In this document: one piece after another, positions 61,158-64,000 of the stretch
Layout: every line of letters starts with the position of its first letter
Position numbering within the stretch: position 1 is the stretch's first letter
Source of the DNA: Prevotella sp. KH2C16
GTDB taxonomy: Bacteria; Bacteroidota; Bacteroidia; Bacteroidales; Bacteroidaceae
NCBI RefSeq assembly: GCF_900113305.1
Contig: NZ_FOOW01000012.1
Coordinates: forward strand, 1 to 64,000
Direction: 5' to 3'
DNA: 64,000 nt
Position numbers and translations under genes: made by a program
Notes under the pieces: generated by a model
The model's database searches: none
The model's input: only the letters and a program-made list of their open reading frames with translations
What the model was told of the DNA's origin: nothing

Positions 61158-62180
61158 ATGAATAATGTATTTGTATATTGCGAGATAGAAGGCACTACCG
61201 TAGCCGAAGTATCTCAGGAATTGCTCACCAAAGGCCGCAAGCTGGCCAACCAACTGGGCGTTGAGCTCCATGCCGTAGTTGCCGGAACGGGCATCAAGGG
61301 CAAGGTGGAAGACCAGATCCTGCCGTATGGTGTAGACAAATTGTTCGTTTTCGACGGTGAGGGATTGTTCCCCTACACCTCGGCTCCGCATACGGATATC
61401 CTCGTAAACCTCTTCAAGGAGGAGAAGCCGCAGATAGCCCTGATGGGTGCAACGGTCATCGGCCGCGACCTCGGACCACGCGTTTCGTCGTCCTTGACCA
61501 GTGGTCTTACGGCCGACTGCACGCAGCTCGAGATAGGCGACTACGACGAGAAGAAGACCGGGCAGCACTATGAGAACCTGCTCTATCAGATTCGTCCCGC
61601 CTTCGGAGGCAACATCGTGGCCACCATCGTGAATCCCGACCACCGCCCGCAGATGGCCACCGTGCGCTCAGGCGTCATGCAGAAGGCTCTTTACGACGGC
61701 AAGGCGAAGAACGAAGTGGTGTATCCGGAAGTAGCAAAGTATGTTCCGGAATTCGACTATGTAGTGAAAGTGCTCGACCGCCATGTGGAGGCAGCCCAGA
61801 ACAACCTGAAGGCTGCGCCTATCGTTGTGGCCGGAGGCTATGGCATGGGCAGCAAGGAAGGATTCGACATGCTGTTCCAGCTTGCGAAGGAGCTGCACGG
61901 CGAGGTAGGTGCAAGCCGTGCCGCGGTAGACGCGGGATGGATAGCCGCCGACCGCCAGGTCGGCCAGACGGGTGTTACGGTGCATCCGAAGGTGTACATC
62001 GCATGCGGTATCAGCGGGCAGATTCAGCACATCGCGGGCATGCAGGACGCAGGTATCATCATCTCGGTGAACAGCGATCCCGACGCTCCCATCAACCAGA
62101 TTGCCGACTATGTGATCACGGGAACCGTGGAGGAAGTGGTTCCGAAACTGATAAAATACTATAAGAGTAATACTAAGTGA
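61158..62180 (+). CDS. etfA: Electron transfer flavoprotein subunit alpha
   Basis: 340 residues. The N-terminal part pairs with EtfB (ALMGATVIGRDLGPRVSSSL). The FAD domain has VVAGGYGMGSKEGFDMLFQL, GASRAAVDAGWIAADRQVGQ and CGISGQIQHIAGMQDAGIII, then NSDPDAPINQIADY, all typical. It receives electrons from acyl-CoA dehydrogenase. The cassette 62187-62695 separates it from that gene. Confidence 0.95.
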   Translation: MNNVFVYCEIEGTTVAEVSQELLTKGRKLANQLGVELHAVVAGTGIKGKVEDQILPYGVDKLFVFDGEGLFPYTSAPHTDILVNLFKEEKPQIALMGATVIGRDLGPRVSSSLTSGLTADCTQLEIGDYDEKKTGQHYENLLYQIRPAFGGNIVATIVNPDHRPQMATVRSGVMQKALYDGKAKNEVVYPEVAKYVPEFDYVVKVLDRHVEAAQNNLKAAPIVVAGGYGMGSKEGFDMLFQLAKELHGEVGASRAAVDAGWIAADRQVGQTGVTVHPKVYIACGISGQIQHIAGMQDAGIIISVNSDPDAPINQIADYVITGTVEEVVPKLIKYYKSNTK

Positions 62181-62186
62181 TAATCA

Positions 62187-62695
62187 AGAATAAAAGAATA
62201 AGAGAATAAAAGAATAAAAGCCAATAGCTTGGAAACAAAAAGCCCAATGCGCTGAGACTAAGGAACTATGACTTACAGCATCTTCGACATCCACGCCTGG
62301 CAGAAGGCCTATGAGTTTACACTCTTGACCTACAAGGCCACAAAGAAGTTTCCCGACTTCGAGAAATACGGCTTGGCTTCACAGTTCCAAAGAGTAGCGG
62401 TATCTATCGTTGCCAACATTGCCGAGGGTTCCAGGAAGACATCGAAGCCTGACAAGCTGAAATTCATGAATATAGCCCAAGGTAGTCTCGAAGAATGCCG
62501 GTGCTATGTGCTGCTGGCCAAAGACTTAGAATATATTTCGACTATGGAGCATGATGCCTTGACGGCCTGTCTGGAAGATACAAGCAGACTTCTGAATGCC
62601 TTTACAAAAGGTATAGAGACTCACGATTTCAATAGCCAAATATAAGCTTTCAAGGTAATGGCTGTTATTCTTTTATTCTATTATTCTTTTATTCT
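62187..62695. mobile_element. IVS-like cassette: four-helix-bundle gene between inverted repeats
   Basis: Arms of 36 bp, 62187-62222 and 62660-62695, are inverted repeats matching at 34 positions (AGAATAAAAGAATAA repeated, ending AGCC). Similarity continues inward (CCAATAGCTTGGAAA against CCATTACCTTGAAA in reverse complement). The only gene inside is the four-helix-bundle protein. In RNA this would give a long stem with the ORF in its loop, as in 23S rRNA intervening sequences. It sits between etfA and the acyl-CoA dehydrogenase gene, which are normally adjacent. Confidence 0.75.
62268..62645 (+). CDS. Four-helix-bundle protein (23S rRNA IVS type)
   Basis: 125 residues of the family found in 23S rRNA intervening sequences (TIGR02436-like). 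The motifs are FDIHAWQKAYEFTLLTYKAT, FPDFEKYGLASQFQRVAVSI and VANIAEGSRKTSKPDKLKFM, then AQGSLEECRCYVLLAKDLEY. No enzyme residues are evident; members form pentamers in related (Avd) proteins. It is enclosed by 36-bp inverted repeats. Biological role unknown. Confidence 0.9.
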   Translation: MTYSIFDIHAWQKAYEFTLLTYKATKKFPDFEKYGLASQFQRVAVSIVANIAEGSRKTSKPDKLKFMNIAQGSLEECRCYVLLAKDLEYISTMEHDALTACLEDTSRLLNAFTKGIETHDFNSQI

Positions 62696-62713
62696 ATAGC
62701 AAAACAAGCAAAA

Positions 62714-64000
62714 ATGTCAAATTACTATACAGACCATCCAGAGATCGGGTTCCACCTGAACCACCCTCTGATGAAGCGCATCGTTGACCTCAAGGAACGC
62801 AACTATGCAGACAAGGAACAGTTTGAAGACGCCCCGGTAAGCTACGAGGACGCCATCGAGAACTACAAGCGACTGCTCGAAATCACGGGCGATGTGGCTG
62901 CCAACATCATCGAGCCGAACTCGGAGAGCGTGGACCAGGAAGGGCCGCACCTCGAGAACGGACGCATGATCTACGCCAGCAAGACCTACGAGAACCTCGA
63001 GGCCACCCGCAAGGCCGGCCTTTGGGGACTCTCCATGCCCCGCCGCTACGACGGACTGAACCTCCCCAATGTGGTGTTCTCCATGGCCTCGGAGGTGATA
63101 GCCGCTGCCGACGCCGGCTTCCAGAACATATGGAGCCTGCAGAGCTGCATAGACACGCTCTATGAATTCGGCAACGAAGATCAGCGCCAGAAGTACATCC
63201 CGCGCATCTGCAAGGGCGAGACCATGAGCATGGACCTCACCGAACCGGATGCGGGCTCCGACCTGCAGCGCGTGATGCTGAAGGCTTCGCAGGACGCGGA
63301 CGGCACATGGAGGCTCAACGGCGTGAAGCGTTTCATCACCAACGGCGACTCTGATATCCACCTCGTGCTGGCCCGCTCGGAAGAGGGAACGCGCGACGGC
63401 CGCGGCCTCTCGATGTTCATCTACGACAAGAGGGACGGCGGCGTTACCGTGCGCCACATCGAGCACAAGCTCGGCATACACGGAAGCCCCACCTGCGAGC
63501 TGGTATTCAAGAACGCGAAGTGCGAGCTCTGCGGCAGCACCCGGCTGGGACTTATCAAGTATGTGATGGCCTTGATGAACGGCGCCCGCCTCGGAATCGC
63601 CGCACAGAGCGTAGGCGTAGAGCAGGAAGCCTATAACGAGGGCCTCGCCTATGCCAAGGAGCGCGCCCAGTTCGGCAAGAAGATCATTACCTTCCCGGCC
63701 GTATACGACATGCTCAGCCGCATGAAGGCCAAGCTCGACGCAGGCCGCTCGCTGCTCTATATGACCGCCCGCTATGTGGACATCTACAAGGCGCTGGAGG
63801 ACATTGCACGCGACGGGAAGCTCACGCCGGAGGAGCGTCAGGAGATGAAGAAGTACACCCGGCTGGCCGACGCGTTCACGCCGCTGTCGAAAGGAACCAA
63901 CTCCGAGTATGCCAACCAGAACGCCTACGACGCCATCAGCATACACGGAGGCTCGGGATTCATCATGGAATACAAGAGCCAGCGCCTCTACCGCGACGCA
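62714..64000 (+). CDS. Acyl-CoA dehydrogenase (3' end outside window)
   Basis: The ATG at 62714 opens a frame that has no stop before the right edge (429 codons). It begins MSNYYTDHPEIGFHLNHPLM. Acyl-CoA dehydrogenase motifs: GLWGLSMPRRYDG, SMDLTEPDAGSDLQRV (FAD/substrate loop), FITNGDSDIHLVLARSEEGT, RLGIAAQSVGVEQEAYNEGL, and YAKERAQFGKKIITFPAVYD. The family catalytic Glu region (IHGGSGFIMEY) is just before the edge. It is longer than short-chain enzymes at this point and probably has a C-terminal extension. It passes electrons to EtfAB, encoded upstream. Confidence 0.93.
   Translation, partial: MSNYYTDHPEIGFHLNHPLMKRIVDLKERNYADKEQFEDAPVSYEDAIENYKRLLEITGDVAANIIEPNSESVDQEGPHLENGRMIYASKTYENLEATRKAGLWGLSMPRRYDGLNLPNVVFSMASEVIAAADAGFQNIWSLQSCIDTLYEFGNEDQRQKYIPRICKGETMSMDLTEPDAGSDLQRVMLKASQDADGTWRLNGVKRFITNGDSDIHLVLARSEEGTRDGRGLSMFIYDKRDGGVTVRHIEHKLGIHGSPTCELVFKNAKCELCGSTRLGLIKYVMALMNGARLGIAAQSVGVEQEAYNEGLAYAKERAQFGKKIITFPAVYDMLSRMKAKLDAGRSLLYMTARYVDIYKALEDIARDGKLTPEERQEMKKYTRLADAFTPLSKGTNSEYANQNAYDAISIHGGSGFIMEYKSQRLYRDA

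Noticed and set aside
62268..62645. Diversity-generating retroelement (Avd-like four-helix protein)
   Set aside because: There is no reverse transcriptase, template repeat or variable repeat nearby, and the sequence fits the 23S IVS-type family and its flanking inverted repeats better.

Overview
The window is a piece of a chromosome from a Bacteroidales bacterium, most likely a Prevotella-like member of Prevotellaceae. Three things point there. Type IX secretion genes (porX, porW) are present. The gene orders parA-parB-DUF5683-mltD-relA and psd-pssA-DUF4834 are ones I associate with this order. Nearly every promoter found fits the Bacteroidetes primary sigma consensus, TTTG then about 20 bp then TAnnTTTG. 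The DNA is moderately GC-rich. Species cannot be named from this alone.

Bases 1-11178 are the right-hand part of an integrated prophage. In order it carries a large tail/fibre protein (open at the left edge), a small structural-type protein, two leucine-rich-repeat proteins with related N-termini, a carbohydrate-binding-like protein, a holin/lysis module (three small membrane proteins, a DUF5675 protein and a membrane-anchored coat or spanin-like protein), a separately promoted block of small unknown genes ending in an XRE regulator, and an AT-rich tyrosine integrase on the minus strand. The integrase end abuts the 3' end of a tRNA-Lys gene, the probable attachment site.

Bases 11179-32030 are housekeeping DNA: an AI-2E-type transporter and thymidine kinase; rsmI and a coiled-coil lipoprotein; tadA facing yraN-birA-pyrH; the phospholipid genes psd-pssA with DUF4834; dnaE; trxA; and a tight six-gene minus-strand operon (M43 metalloprotease lipoprotein, aroA, a small membrane protein, porW, porX, tsaE) that joins type IX secretion control to general metabolism.

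Bases 32100-46200 hold tRNA-Pro and tRNA-Gln, then rsfS-ftsH-cdsA-GH5 glycosidase, a 27-codon membrane-peptide ORF, surE-lpxB (lipid A), the chromosome-segregation/cell-wall/stringent-response series parA-parB-DUF5683-mltD-relA, and a MerR regulator. Bases 46298-64000 hold alaS, a GH78 rhamnosidase, an OsmC protein, a SprT-like protein, a membrane phosphoesterase, a RecD-like helicase, DUF3822-rsmD, cardiolipin synthase, dnaG, and the etfB-etfA-acyl-CoA dehydrogenase operon, cut by the right edge.

The most unusual content is between genes. A 66-bp element made of three tandem 22-bp near-palindromes occurs four times, each time in the gap between two convergent transcription units. Two other intergenic arrays, unrelated in sequence, also repeat with a 22-bp period (four units each at 14901 and 59973). 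Inside the etf operon, a four-helix-bundle (23S IVS-type) gene sits between 36-bp inverted repeats that match at 34 positions, as if an rRNA intervening sequence had entered a protein-coding operon. Promoters are often divergent and interlocked, and several start codons lie only a few bases from the -7 box.
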